DNA of 64,000 bases. It comes from Streptomyces sp. F63. GTDB taxonomy: Bacteria; Actinomycetota; Actinomycetes; Streptomycetales; Streptomycetaceae. Position numbers and translations under genes: made by a program. Positions 8,390 to 15,225 of this stretch are shown here, one piece after another; within the stretch, counting starts at the first letter, position 1; the number at the start of each line of letters is the position of its first letter. The DNA lies in contig NZ_JAGPXX010000014.1 in NCBI RefSeq assembly GCF_018070345.1, positions 1 to 64,000 of the forward strand, written 5' to 3'. The notes beneath the pieces were generated by a model. That model was not told where the DNA came from. It was given only the letters and a program-made list of their open reading frames with translations, and ran no database searches.

Positions 8390-10297
8390 GTGGCCGAAGG
8401 CAAGTACGACTACGACGTGATCGTCGTGGGCTCCGGCTTCGGCGGATCCGTATCCGCCCTGCGGCTGACCGAGAAGGGCTACCGCGTCGGCGTCCTCGAA
8501 GCCGGCCGCCGCTTCACCCGCGACAGCCTCCCCAAGACCTCCTGGGACCTCAGGAACTTCCTGTGGGCCCCCGCGCTCGGCCTCTACGGTCTGCAGCGCA
8601 TCCATCTCCTCAACAACGTGATGATCCTGGCCGGTGCCGGGGTCGGCGGCGGCTCGCTCAACTACGCCAACACCCTGTACGTACCGCCGCGCCCGTTCTT
8701 CGAGGACCGCCAGTGGGGCCACATCACCGACTGGCAGGAGGAGCTGAAGCCCTACTACGAGCAGGCCCAGCGCATGCTCGGGGTCCGGCTCAACCCGACC
8801 ACCACCCCCTCCGACGTCCATCTCAAGGCCGCCGCCGAGAAGATGGGCGTGGGGGACACCTTCCACCTTGCGCCGGTCGGCGTCTTCTTCGGCGACGGCA
8901 AGGACGCGGACGGGAAGACCCTGGCCGAGCCGGGCGCCGAGGTCCCCGACCCGTACTTCGGCGGCGCCGGGCCCGCGCGCAAGGCGTGCACCGAGTGCGG
9001 CGAGTGCATGACGGGCTGCCGCCACGGTGCCAAGAACACCCTCAACGAGAACTACCTCTACCTCGCCGAGCAGGCCGGCGCCGTCGTCCACCCGATGACC
9101 TCGGTCACCGCCGTCACCGAGGACGGGGAGGGCGGTTATGCCGTCTCCACCGTCCCGACGAACAAGCGCCGCCGCCTCCGCAGGAAGCCGAAGGTGCTGC
9201 GCGCCCGGCAGGTCGTCATCGCCGCCGGCACCTACGGCACCCAGACCCTGCTGCACACCATGCGCGACCAGGGCCTGCTGCCGCGCGTCTCGGACCGGCT
9301 CGGCGCGCTCACCCGCACCAACTCCGAGGCCCTGGTCGGCTCCATGACCTCACCGGCCCGCTACCACAAGAAGTACGGCGAGGAGCCGGACTTCACCAAG
9401 GGCGTCGCGATCACCTCCTCGATCCACCCGGACGAGAACACCCACATCGAGCCCGTCCGCTACGGCAAGGGCTCCAACGCGATGGGCCTGATGACCACCC
9501 TCCAGGTGCCCCACGGCTCCCGGATGCCGACCGCGCTCGCCCACGCCCTGCACTGCCTGCGCCACCCCGTGCTGCTGCTCCGCTCGCTCTCCAACTACCG
9601 CTGGTCGGAGCGGACCATCATCGGCCTCGTCATGCAGTCGCTGGACAACTCCCTGACGACGTACCGCAAGCCCAAGGGCCTGGGCAAGGGCCTGCTCACC
9701 GCGCGCCAGGGCCACGGCGCGCCCAACCCGGTCTTCCTGCCGGAGGGTGCCGAGGCCGCCCGGCACATCGCCGACGACATCAACGGCTTCGCCGGCACCA
9801 ACATCGGCGAGGTGATGGGGACGCCCCTCACCGCCCACTTCCTCGGCGGCTGCCCGATCGGGGAGGACGCGGACCACGGCGTCATCGACCCGTACCACCG
9901 GCTCTACGGCCACCCGGGCATCCATGTCGTGGACGGCGCCGCGGTCTCGGCGAACCTGGGCGTCAACCCGTCGCTGACGATCACGGCGCAGGCCGAACGC
10001 GCCATGTCCCTCTGGCCGAACAAGGGCGACGCCGACTCCCGCCCGGCCCAGGGCGAGGAGTACGTGCGGCTGCCCGCGGTGGAGCCGCGCTCCCCGGCCG
10101 TCCCGGACGGGGCCTTCGCGGAACTGCGGCTGCCGGTGATGCTGCCCGTGCCGCCCGTGCCGCCGAAGGCGAAGGCGAAGGTGCCGGAGCCCAGGGCGGA
10201 GGAGGCGGCGCCCGCCGCACCCGTGGCCCCGGCGGCGGCCGACGGGGCCGCGGCGGCACCGGAGCCGTCACCGAACGGCCCCTCCGCCGGCGCGTGA
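8390..10297 (+). CDS. GMC-family FAD oxidoreductase (cholesterol-oxidase-like)
   Basis: FAD-dependent alcohol/sterol oxidoreductase. The N-terminus has the dinucleotide signature DYDVIVVGSGFGG, then GAGVGGGSLNYANT, a four-cysteine segment (CTECGECMTGC) near residues 200-215, and the C-terminal GMC signature around GVNPSLTITAQAERAM. GTG was chosen as start because GGGAGG lies 9 nt upstream and the FAD motif begins within ten residues. A Pro/Ala-rich tail of about 80 residues follows the enzyme domain. It lies 217 nt after the aldehyde dehydrogenase in the same direction and may act with it on alcohol/aldehyde substrates; that link and the sterol specificity are inference. Confidence 0.85.
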   Translation: MAEGKYDYDVIVVGSGFGGSVSALRLTEKGYRVGVLEAGRRFTRDSLPKTSWDLRNFLWAPALGLYGLQRIHLLNNVMILAGAGVGGGSLNYANTLYVPPRPFFEDRQWGHITDWQEELKPYYEQAQRMLGVRLNPTTTPSDVHLKAAAEKMGVGDTFHLAPVGVFFGDGKDADGKTLAEPGAEVPDPYFGGAGPARKACTECGECMTGCRHGAKNTLNENYLYLAEQAGAVVHPMTSVTAVTEDGEGGYAVSTVPTNKRRRLRRKPKVLRARQVVIAAGTYGTQTLLHTMRDQGLLPRVSDRLGALTRTNSEALVGSMTSPARYHKKYGEEPDFTKGVAITSSIHPDENTHIEPVRYGKGSNAMGLMTTLQVPHGSRMPTALAHALHCLRHPVLLLRSLSNYRWSERTIIGLVMQSLDNSLTTYRKPKGLGKGLLTARQGHGAPNPVFLPEGAEAARHIADDINGFAGTNIGEVMGTPLTAHFLGGCPIGEDADHGVIDPYHRLYGHPGIHVVDGAAVSANLGVNPSLTITAQAERAMSLWPNKGDADSRPAQGEEYVRLPAVEPRSPAVPDGAFAELRLPVMLPVPPVPPKAKAKVPEPRAEEAAPAAPVAPAAADGAAAAPEPSPNGPSAGA

Positions 10298-10319
10298 CCG
10301 CCGGGGCGTGACCGCCGGG
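10292..10319. repeat. Exact tandem duplication of 14 nt spanning a stop codon
   Basis: GCGTGACCGCCGGG occurs twice head to tail. The first copy contains the TGA stop of the GMC oxidoreductase, the second lies just after it. Confidence 0.6.
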
Positions 10320-10376
10320 GGACGCGGCCCGGCCGCGCCCCACGGCAGCCCGGCCTCACGGCCCCCGCGGAACGCG

Positions 10377-10415
10377 GGAAGGAGCCGCACTCCCCTCCTG
10401 GGTGCGGCCCCTTCC
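10377..10415. terminator. Strong hairpin between converging genes
   Basis: GGAAGGAGCCGCAC pairs with GTGCGGCCCCTTCC (13 of 14 positions) around an 11-nt loop. It sits between the oxidoreductase and the converging surface-protein gene and can stop transcription from both sides. No T-tract, as is usual in Streptomyces. Confidence 0.75.
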
Positions 10416-10453
10416 TGCCGTGGTGCCGGGGCGACCGCCCCGGCGTGTGCGCC

Positions 10454-11617
10454 CTACGCGGTGGCGCCCATGTCCCCGGTCCGGCGGCGCCGGACGACGA
10501 ACACCGCGCCCGCGCCGGCCGCCATGGCGACTCCGCCGATCAGGGCGATCGTGGGCAGCGCGGAGGACGAACCGGTCTCGGCGAGGTTGCCGGTCACCGG
10601 CTGCTTCTCGATGCCGCCCTGCGGCTTCGGGCCGGTACCGGTGCCCGGCTTGCTCTCGTCGCCGGGCTTCGGCTTGGCCTCGCCCGGGTCCGGGACCTTC
10701 GTGCCCGGCTTGACGACGGTGAACTCGTAGTCGTCCCAGCCCTCGGCGATGCATTCCTGGCCCTCGACGTTGTCGAGGAAGGCGCCGGAGCCGAAGGTGT
10801 AGCCGTGACCGGCCGGAGCGTTCTTGTTGATGTTGACGCGGAGGTCGATGGCGACGTAGTCCTTCGCCTTCATCTCCTCGACACCCCAGAAGTAGGCCCC
10901 GGCCCACTCCTTGTCGCCGATGGCCATCCACTCGTTCGTGCCCGGCACCCGGAACTGGAGCTGGACGAAGCGGCTGAGGTACTTGTCCTCGTCCATCTGG
11001 TAGTTCTCGATCTCGGCGTAGAAGGCGACCTCCTTGAGGCTCTTCTCCGAGGTGTTCGTGACGGTCAGCTTGAAGCCGTGCCAGCCGCTGCCGGCCACGA
11101 CCTTGCCCGGCAGCCCGCTCAGCTCGGCCGTGACCGCCTGGGTGTAGTTCTCGTCGACCTCTTCGCAGAACAGCGGGAACTCGGGCTCTTCCTCACCCTC
11201 GCCCGGCTCGGTGGCGGGGTCCTCGCCCGACTCGGGGGTCTCGCCCTCTTCCTCCCCGGGCTTCTCGCCGTCTTCCTCCCCGGGCTTCTCGCCGTCGCCC
11301 GCGGTCTCGCCCTCCGCTGCGTTCCCGCCCTCGGCGGGGGCCGTGCCGGAGTCGGCGTTCTCCCCCTCGGTGCTCTCGTCCTCCGCGGGCTTCTCGTCCT
11401 CCGCGGGAGCCTGGTCGTCCCCGGCCTCCTGCACCGGGTCCCCGGGCTCGTCTCCGGCCGCGGGCTCCGTCGTCTCCGTGTTCCCGGGGGACGGGCTGTC
11501 CGCGGTGGTGACCGTGGTGTCGTGTTCGTTCGCGTACGCGGCCGGGGCCGCCATCAGCGCTGCCGGGGCGATGACAGCCGTCGCGGCGGCGGTCGCCAGA
11601 ACGCGGCGAATTCTCAT
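10454..11617 (-). CDS. Secreted cell-wall-anchored acidic protein with LAETG sorting signal
   Basis: About 387 residues. A Sec signal peptide (MRIRRVLATAAATAVIAP ... AAYA) is followed by a roughly 100-residue disordered stalk rich in Glu, Gly and Pro with repeated GEKPGEE units, then a globular domain of about 190 residues containing two cysteines, and a C-terminal sorting signal: LAETG near residue 353, a hydrophobic segment (ALPTIALIGGVAMAAGAGAVF) and a basic tail. LAxTG is the motif of actinobacterial class E sortase; no sortase gene lies in the window. The start was moved 29 codons inside the longest frame, to an ATG with GAAGAGG 6 nt upstream that begins the signal peptide. Role on the cell surface is unknown. 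Confidence 0.85.
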   Translation of the reverse strand: MRIRRVLATAAATAVIAPAALMAAPAAYANEHDTTVTTADSPSPGNTETTEPAAGDEPGDPVQEAGDDQAPAEDEKPAEDESTEGENADSGTAPAEGGNAAEGETAGDGEKPGEEDGEKPGEEEGETPESGEDPATEPGEGEEEPEFPLFCEEVDENYTQAVTAELSGLPGKVVAGSGWHGFKLTVTNTSEKSLKEVAFYAEIENYQMDEDKYLSRFVQLQFRVPGTNEWMAIGDKEWAGAYFWGVEEMKAKDYVAIDLRVNINKNAPAGHGYTFGSGAFLDNVEGQECIAEGWDDYEFTVVKPGTKVPDPGEAKPKPGDESKPGTGTGPKPQGGIEKQPVTGNLAETGSSSALPTIALIGGVAMAAGAGAVFVVRRRRTGDMGATA

Positions 11618-11796
11618 GCAGACCTCTTCGGTCAGCGGTGCCGTCGCATCGCGGCACCGGAAAGAAAGTGTGGAGCCCTGCCGTCGCGGTGGGGGACGCG
11701 TCATGGCGGAGCGATCGCCATAAGTGACCGGTAAAGATCGCTGATGGTTGTATGCGACCGCAGAGGTGAATGGTGTGACTCACGCCACAGAAATAT

Positions 11797-11848
11797 GCCG
11801 AAGGGCCTCACGGGGCGGTGGCGCGGGGCGGCCATGAGGCCCTTCGGC
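11797..11848. other. Perfect 14-nt inverted repeat in non-coding region
   Basis: GCCGAAGGGCCTCA (11797-11810) is exactly complementary to TGAGGCCCTTCGGC (11835-11848) across a 24-nt loop. It stands about 180 nt upstream of the surface-protein start. It may be a terminator for an unseen small transcript or an operator. No credible gene was found in 11618-12393. Confidence 0.55.
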
Positions 11849-11980
11849 GGCCGGCGCCGGCGTCGGAAACGCGGGGCCGGAGAGGGCGGGCGCCGGGGGA
11901 ACGCCTGCCCGGGGAGGGAAGAAGAGCGGGACCCGGCACGGCGGCCGGCTCCGGGCGTCCCCGGAGCCGGCCGCTTCGCA

Positions 11981-12084
11981 GTGACCGGGCTGCTGTCCCC
12001 TGCTGTCCGGTCACGCACTGAAGCGCGGTCCCACGACGTGCGCCGCTTGTCCCCAAGCCACTCGGCACGCCACACGCTTCAGTG
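11981..12084. other. Nested inverted repeats, possible structured RNA or regulatory region
   Basis: GTGACCGG (11981-11988) pairs with CCGGTCAC (12007-12014), and CACTGAAGCG (12016-12025) pairs perfectly with CGCTTCAGTG (12075-12084). The direct repeat CTGCTGTCC lies inside the first loop. The segment is in an 860-nt gene-free interval. Nothing here matches an RNA family that I recognise. Confidence 0.35.
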
Positions 12085-12393
12085 AGATCGGCCCCCGTGC
12101 CGCGCCGGGCTCCCGGAGGACCGGGCCGAAGCCACATGTCCTCGTCTTCGGGCCGCCTGGCCGGCACGGACAACCGGCTCAACGACGGACGGGGGCAACG
12201 GTCACGGCCTGCCCGGTGGCCGGCCGTCCGGCGGAGCCGCCACATCCCTCCCGGAAAAGGAGATGAGTTCTGCCCGCCGGAGGAGTCTCATCGGACAGGG
12301 CGGTGTGACCGGCGGCCGGGCCGCGGCGGCCACGGGCCCGCCCGGGGGCTGCGGACACCGCACCGCAGCGCACGGCGGAAGACCGCGGCAGAA

Positions 12394-12463
12394 GACGCAA
12401 GACGCAAGACGCAAGACGCAAGACGCAAGACGCAAGACGCAAGACGGAAGGCGGAAGACGGAG
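12394..12463. repeat. Tandem heptamer tract, seven perfect GACGCAA copies
   Basis: Seven exact copies of GACGCAA (12394-12442) are followed by three degenerate copies (GACGGAA, GGCGGAA, GACGGAG). The tract ends 16 nt before the start codon of the ABC ATPase, so it lies in the leader or promoter of that operon. Copy-number slippage would change spacing without touching coding sequence. Confidence 0.9.
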
Positions 12464-12479
12464 ATGGGGACGACCGATC

Positions 12480-13517
12480 ATGAGTGACAGCGGTACCGGC
12501 CTGGCGATCGAGACGTCGGGGCTGGTCAAGGTATTCGGGGAGACCCGCGCCGTGGACGGCGTCGACCTCGCCGTCCCCGCGGGCACGGTCTACGGGGTCC
12601 TCGGCCCCAACGGCGCCGGGAAGACCACCACGGTCAAGGTTCTCGCCACGCTGCTGCGCCCCGACGGCGGCGAAGCCCGCGTCTTCGGCCGCGACGTGCT
12701 GCGGGAAGCGGACGCCGTCCGCGCCCGGGTGAGCCTGACCGGGCAGTACGCCTCCGTGGACGAGGACCTCACCGGCATGGAGAATCTCGTCCTCCTCGGC
12801 AGGCTGCTGGGCCACGGCAAGCGCCCGGCCCGGGAGCGGGCCGGGCAGCTCCTGGAGGCGTTCGGGCTGACGGAGGCGGCCGGCAGGCAGGTCAAGAACT
12901 ACTCGGGCGGCATGCGGCGCCGTATCGACATCGCGGCGAGCATCCTCAACACCCCCGACCTCCTCTTCCTCGACGAGCCGACGACCGGCCTGGACCCGCG
13001 CAGCCGGAATCAGGTCTGGGACATCGTGCGGGCCGTCGTCGCCCAGGGCACCACGGTGCTGCTGACCACCCAGTACCTGGACGAGGCCGACCAGCTCGCC
13101 TCCCGGATCGCCGTCATCGACCACGGGAAGGTCATCGCGGAGGGCACCAAAGGGGAGCTGAAGGCGTCCGTGGGCGCCGGCACGGTGCACGTACGGCTGC
13201 GGGAGGCGGCTCAGCGGCCCGGGGCCGAGCGGCTGCTCACCGAGGCGATGGGCGCTCGGATCCAGCTCGACCACGATCCGGTGGCCCTGACCGCCCGCGT
13301 CGGCACCGGCGGCGACGGCAAGGGCGCGGCGGAACAGGCCGCCCACGCCCTCGCGGAGCTCGCCCGCGCCGGCATTGTCGTCGACAACTTCTCACTGGGC
13401 CAGCCCAGTCTGGACGAGGTCTTCCTCGCCCTCACCGACCGCAACACCACCGGCGGAACGTCCGCCCCGGGGAACCCGGTCGACCCGGGCAGCAAGAAGG
13501 AAGGGATAGCGGCATGA
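12480..13517 (+). CDS. ABC exporter ATP-binding protein (DrrA family)
   Basis: ATPase of an ABC-2 type exporter of the daunorubicin-resistance (DrrA) family, expected to energise drug or lipid export. Walker A is GPNGAGKTT, the signature is NYSGGMRRRID, and Walker B with switch is LLFLDEPTTGLDP; QYASVDEDLTG matches the Q-loop region of this family. A roughly 110-residue C-terminal domain typical of DrrA follows the ATPase core. ATG was taken as start, with GGGGA 9 nt upstream. The stop overlaps the permease start by 4 nt, so the two are translationally coupled. A heptamer repeat tract sits in the leader. Substrate cannot be told from the sequence. Confidence 0.92.
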   Translation: MSDSGTGLAIETSGLVKVFGETRAVDGVDLAVPAGTVYGVLGPNGAGKTTTVKVLATLLRPDGGEARVFGRDVLREADAVRARVSLTGQYASVDEDLTGMENLVLLGRLLGHGKRPARERAGQLLEAFGLTEAAGRQVKNYSGGMRRRIDIAASILNTPDLLFLDEPTTGLDPRSRNQVWDIVRAVVAQGTTVLLTTQYLDEADQLASRIAVIDHGKVIAEGTKGELKASVGAGTVHVRLREAAQRPGAERLLTEAMGARIQLDHDPVALTARVGTGGDGKGAAEQAAHALAELARAGIVVDNFSLGQPSLDEVFLALTDRNTTGGTSAPGNPVDPGSKKEGIAA

Positions 13518-14377
13518 GCACCGCGACCAGCACCGCGAACACCGGAGCGCGGGCCGGGGAACCGGCCCCCGTCGCCACCGAGAGCCTGGCCGAACTGCTC
13601 GTCTCCGGGCAGCGGCCGCCGCGGCCCAGCGCCTGGTCCGCGTCCCTCACCTTCGGCTGGCGGGCCGTGCTGAAGATCAAGCATGTGCCGGAGCAGCTCT
13701 TCGACGTCACGGCGTTCCCCGTGATGATGGTGCTGATGTACACGTACCTCTTCGGAGGCGCGCTCGCCGGATCGACCACCGAGTACCTGCAGTTCCTGCT
13801 GCCGGGCATCCTGGTCATGAACGTCGTGATGATCACGATGTACACCGGGGTGTCGGTCAACACCGATATCGAGAAGGGTGTCTTCGACCGGTTCCGCACC
13901 CTGCCGATCTGGCGCCCCGCGGCGATGGTCGGCTATCTCCTCGGCGACATGCTGCGCTACGCCATCGCCTCGGTGGTCATGCTCACCCTCGGCCTGGTCA
14001 TGGGCTTCCGGCCGGACGGCGGCGTGGCCGGTGTGCTCGCCGGGGTGGCGCTGCTGGTGGTCTTCTCGTTCGCCTTCTCCTGGACGTGGACGATGTTCGG
14101 CCTGATGCTGCGCAGCGAGAAGTCGGTGATGGGCGTCAGCATGATGGTGATCTTCCCCCTGACCTTCCTCAGCAACATCTTCGTCGACCCGCGGACGATG
14201 CCGGGCTGGCTGCAGGCTTTCGTGAACAACAGCCCGATCACCCATCTGTCCTCCGCGGTACGGGGGCTGATGGCGGGGGAGTGGCCCGCCGACGAGATCG
14301 CCTGGTCCCTGGGGTGGGCCGGGCTGTTCGTGCTGGTCTTCGGGACGGTCACGATGCGGCTGTACAACCGCAAGTGA
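13514..14377 (+). CDS. ABC-2 type exporter permease (DrrB family)
   Basis: About 287 residues with a cytoplasmic N-terminus of about 60 residues and six predicted membrane segments, starting with LFDVTAFPVMMVLMYTYLF. It includes the ABC-2 signature region around SVMGVSMMVIFPLTFLSNIF and a short extracytoplasmic loop before the last helix. It forms the membrane half of the exporter with the preceding ATPase (ATGA overlap). Family assignment is firm; the exported compound is unknown, and no biosynthetic genes lie beside it. Confidence 0.92.
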   Translation: MSTATSTANTGARAGEPAPVATESLAELLVSGQRPPRPSAWSASLTFGWRAVLKIKHVPEQLFDVTAFPVMMVLMYTYLFGGALAGSTTEYLQFLLPGILVMNVVMITMYTGVSVNTDIEKGVFDRFRTLPIWRPAAMVGYLLGDMLRYAIASVVMLTLGLVMGFRPDGGVAGVLAGVALLVVFSFAFSWTWTMFGLMLRSEKSVMGVSMMVIFPLTFLSNIFVDPRTMPGWLQAFVNNSPITHLSSAVRGLMAGEWPADEIAWSLGWAGLFVLVFGTVTMRLYNRK

Positions 14378-14392
14378 CGCCGGCGGCGGAGT

Positions 14393-14431
14393 GCCGCGCC
14401 CCGGGGCGGCGGGTGGTGCCCGGGGCGCGGC
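14393..14431. terminator. Perfect 13-bp hairpin between converging genes
   Basis: GCCGCGCCCCGGG and CCCGGGGCGCGGC form a perfect stem around a 13-nt loop, 16 nt after the permease stop and facing the end of the chorismate mutase gene. Probably a bidirectional terminator. Confidence 0.75.
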
Positions 14432-14441
14432 GCGCGTGGTG

Positions 14442-14488
14442 GGCCGTGCGGGGACGGGCCGTGCTGGGATGGCCGTGCGGGGACGGGC
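14442..14488. repeat. 18-nt direct repeat
   Basis: GGCCGTGCGGGGACGGGC occurs at 14442-14459 and 14471-14488, separated by 11 nt, between the terminator and the stop of the chorismate mutase gene. Role unknown. Confidence 0.6.
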
Positions 14489-14495
14489 GTGCGGG

Positions 14496-14909
14496 TCAGA
14501 CCTGTCCGCGGCAGAGCTCCAGGATCGTCATCGCCAGGGCCGTGCCCGGCTTGCCGAGCCGATCGCGGTAGTGGGTGAGGATCTCCATCTCGCGGGAGAG
14601 GTTCACCCGGCGGCCGCCGGAGGTGATCCGGGCCTCCTGGATGGCGGCCGAGACGGCCATCCGCTCCCGCACCAGCCCGATGATCCGGGCGTCCAGATCG
14701 TCGATCCGCTCGCGGGCCCCGGCGATGAGTGCCGCGGCCTCGTCGGTGCGGGCGCCCGTGTCGGGGGCGGCGGTGCGGGCGGGCACCCGGGGGCCTGCAG
14801 CGGTGCCGGTGCCGACGCCGGTGCCGGGCGTCGTGGGATCCTCGCCCGTGCCCGTGCCCGTGCCCGTGCCCGTGCCGGTGGCCGTGTTCGTGCCCAGGGG
14901 GGTGTTCAT
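14496..14909 (-). CDS. Chorismate mutase (AroQ fold)
   Basis: Converts chorismate to prephenate, the branch step towards phenylalanine and tyrosine. The C-terminal 85 residues form the all-helical AroQ domain: ARERIDDLDARIIGLVRERM on helix 1, VSAAIQEAR with the active-site lysine position occupied by Gln or Arg depending on alignment, NLSREMEILTHYRDRLG on helix 2, and a C-terminal helix ending ELCRGQV. The first 45 residues are low complexity (Thr-Gly repeats encoded by five exact GCCCGT hexamers on the plus strand, 14844-14873). ATG was chosen for the GAGGAG 6-8 nt upstream. A short Phe/Tyr leader ORF and a terminator-like hairpin precede it, suggesting attenuation. The gene is divergent from guaA. 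Confidence 0.9.
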   Translation of the reverse strand: MNTPLGTNTATGTGTGTGTGTGEDPTTPGTGVGTGTAAGPRVPARTAAPDTGARTDEAAALIAGARERIDDLDARIIGLVRERMAVSAAIQEARITSGGRRVNLSREMEILTHYRDRLGKPGTALAMTILELCRGQV

Positions 14910-14968
14910 GTCGGTGTCTCCTCGGTGCCGTGGACCCCGGTACCGCCGCCGCCCGGACCGAACGCGGA

Positions 14969-14998
14969 GCGCCCCGGGCCTTGACCGGCCCGGGGCGC
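14969..14998 (-). terminator. Perfect 12-bp hairpin: candidate attenuator terminator
   Basis: On the minus strand GCGCCCCGGGCC, loop GGTCAA, GGCCCGGGGCGC forms a perfect 12-bp stem between the leader-peptide stop and the chorismate mutase start. Part of its 5' arm and loop (14984-14992) is exactly complementary over 9 nt to leader codons 13-15 (15049-15057), which would give a competing antiterminator. There is no T-tract. Function is inferred. Confidence 0.6.
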
Positions 14999-15021
14999 CT
15001 GGAATGTCGCGTGTCAGTGGT

Positions 15022-15093
15022 TCACGCAGCACGACCATGGCAGCCGGACGGGCCGGTGCCATAGGTAAAGCGGAAGGCGAGCTGCGCAAACAT
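15022..15093 (-). CDS. Candidate 23-codon Phe/Tyr leader peptide for chorismate mutase
   Basis: Encodes MFAQLAFRFTY followed by GTGPSGCHGRAA and TGA. Three Phe and one Tyr fall within the first 11 codons. Two Phe codons are TTT and the Tyr codon is TAT, all very rare in this G+C-rich genome, where TTC and TAC dominate. The ORF ends about 110 nt before the start of chorismate mutase, the first committed step to Phe and Tyr, with a perfect terminator-like hairpin between. A -10-like CATACT lies 6 nt before the ATG and no ribosome site is seen, which fits a leaderless transcript. It recalls the MFA- and Trp-rich trp leader of Streptomyces. Whether it is translated is not known. Confidence 0.55.
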   Translation of the reverse strand: MFAQLAFRFTYGTGPSGCHGRAA

Positions 15094-15099
15094 GCCGGC

Positions 15100-15105
15100 A
15101 GTATG
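15100..15105 (-). promoter_or_regulatory. -10-like CATACT before the leader peptide
   Basis: CATACT on the minus strand is 6 nt upstream of the leader ATG. A CTGGCA about 19 nt further upstream is a weak -35 candidate. Transcription would start at or next to the ATG. Confidence 0.4.
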
Positions 15106-15175
15106 GCCCGGCCGGCGCGGGCGGTGCCAGGGCGGGCCGGATGCTGAGACGGACGGGGGCGCCGCCCCGCGCCGT

Positions 15176-15181
15176 TAGAAT
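15176..15181 (+). promoter_or_regulatory. guaA: Candidate guaA -10 hexamer TAGAAT
   Basis: TAGAAT lies 44 nt upstream of the guaA GTG. The -35 region is not recognisable. A GGAAGG ribosome site follows at 15212-15217. Confidence 0.4.
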
Positions 15182-15225
15182 CGGGATCCAGCCACCTCCA
15201 CCGTCCACGCCGGAAGGCCGCCGCA

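Noticed and set aside
12394..12463. CRISPR-like array
   Set aside because: Units are 7 nt and contiguous with no spacers; the same holds for the 6-, 11- and 15-nt tracts. No cas gene is present.
12082..12483. Frames through the heptamer tract giving ARRKTQD repeats
   Set aside because: A 7-nt period reads as a 7-residue repeat in every frame; there is no ribosome site or codon bias, so it is treated as non-coding.
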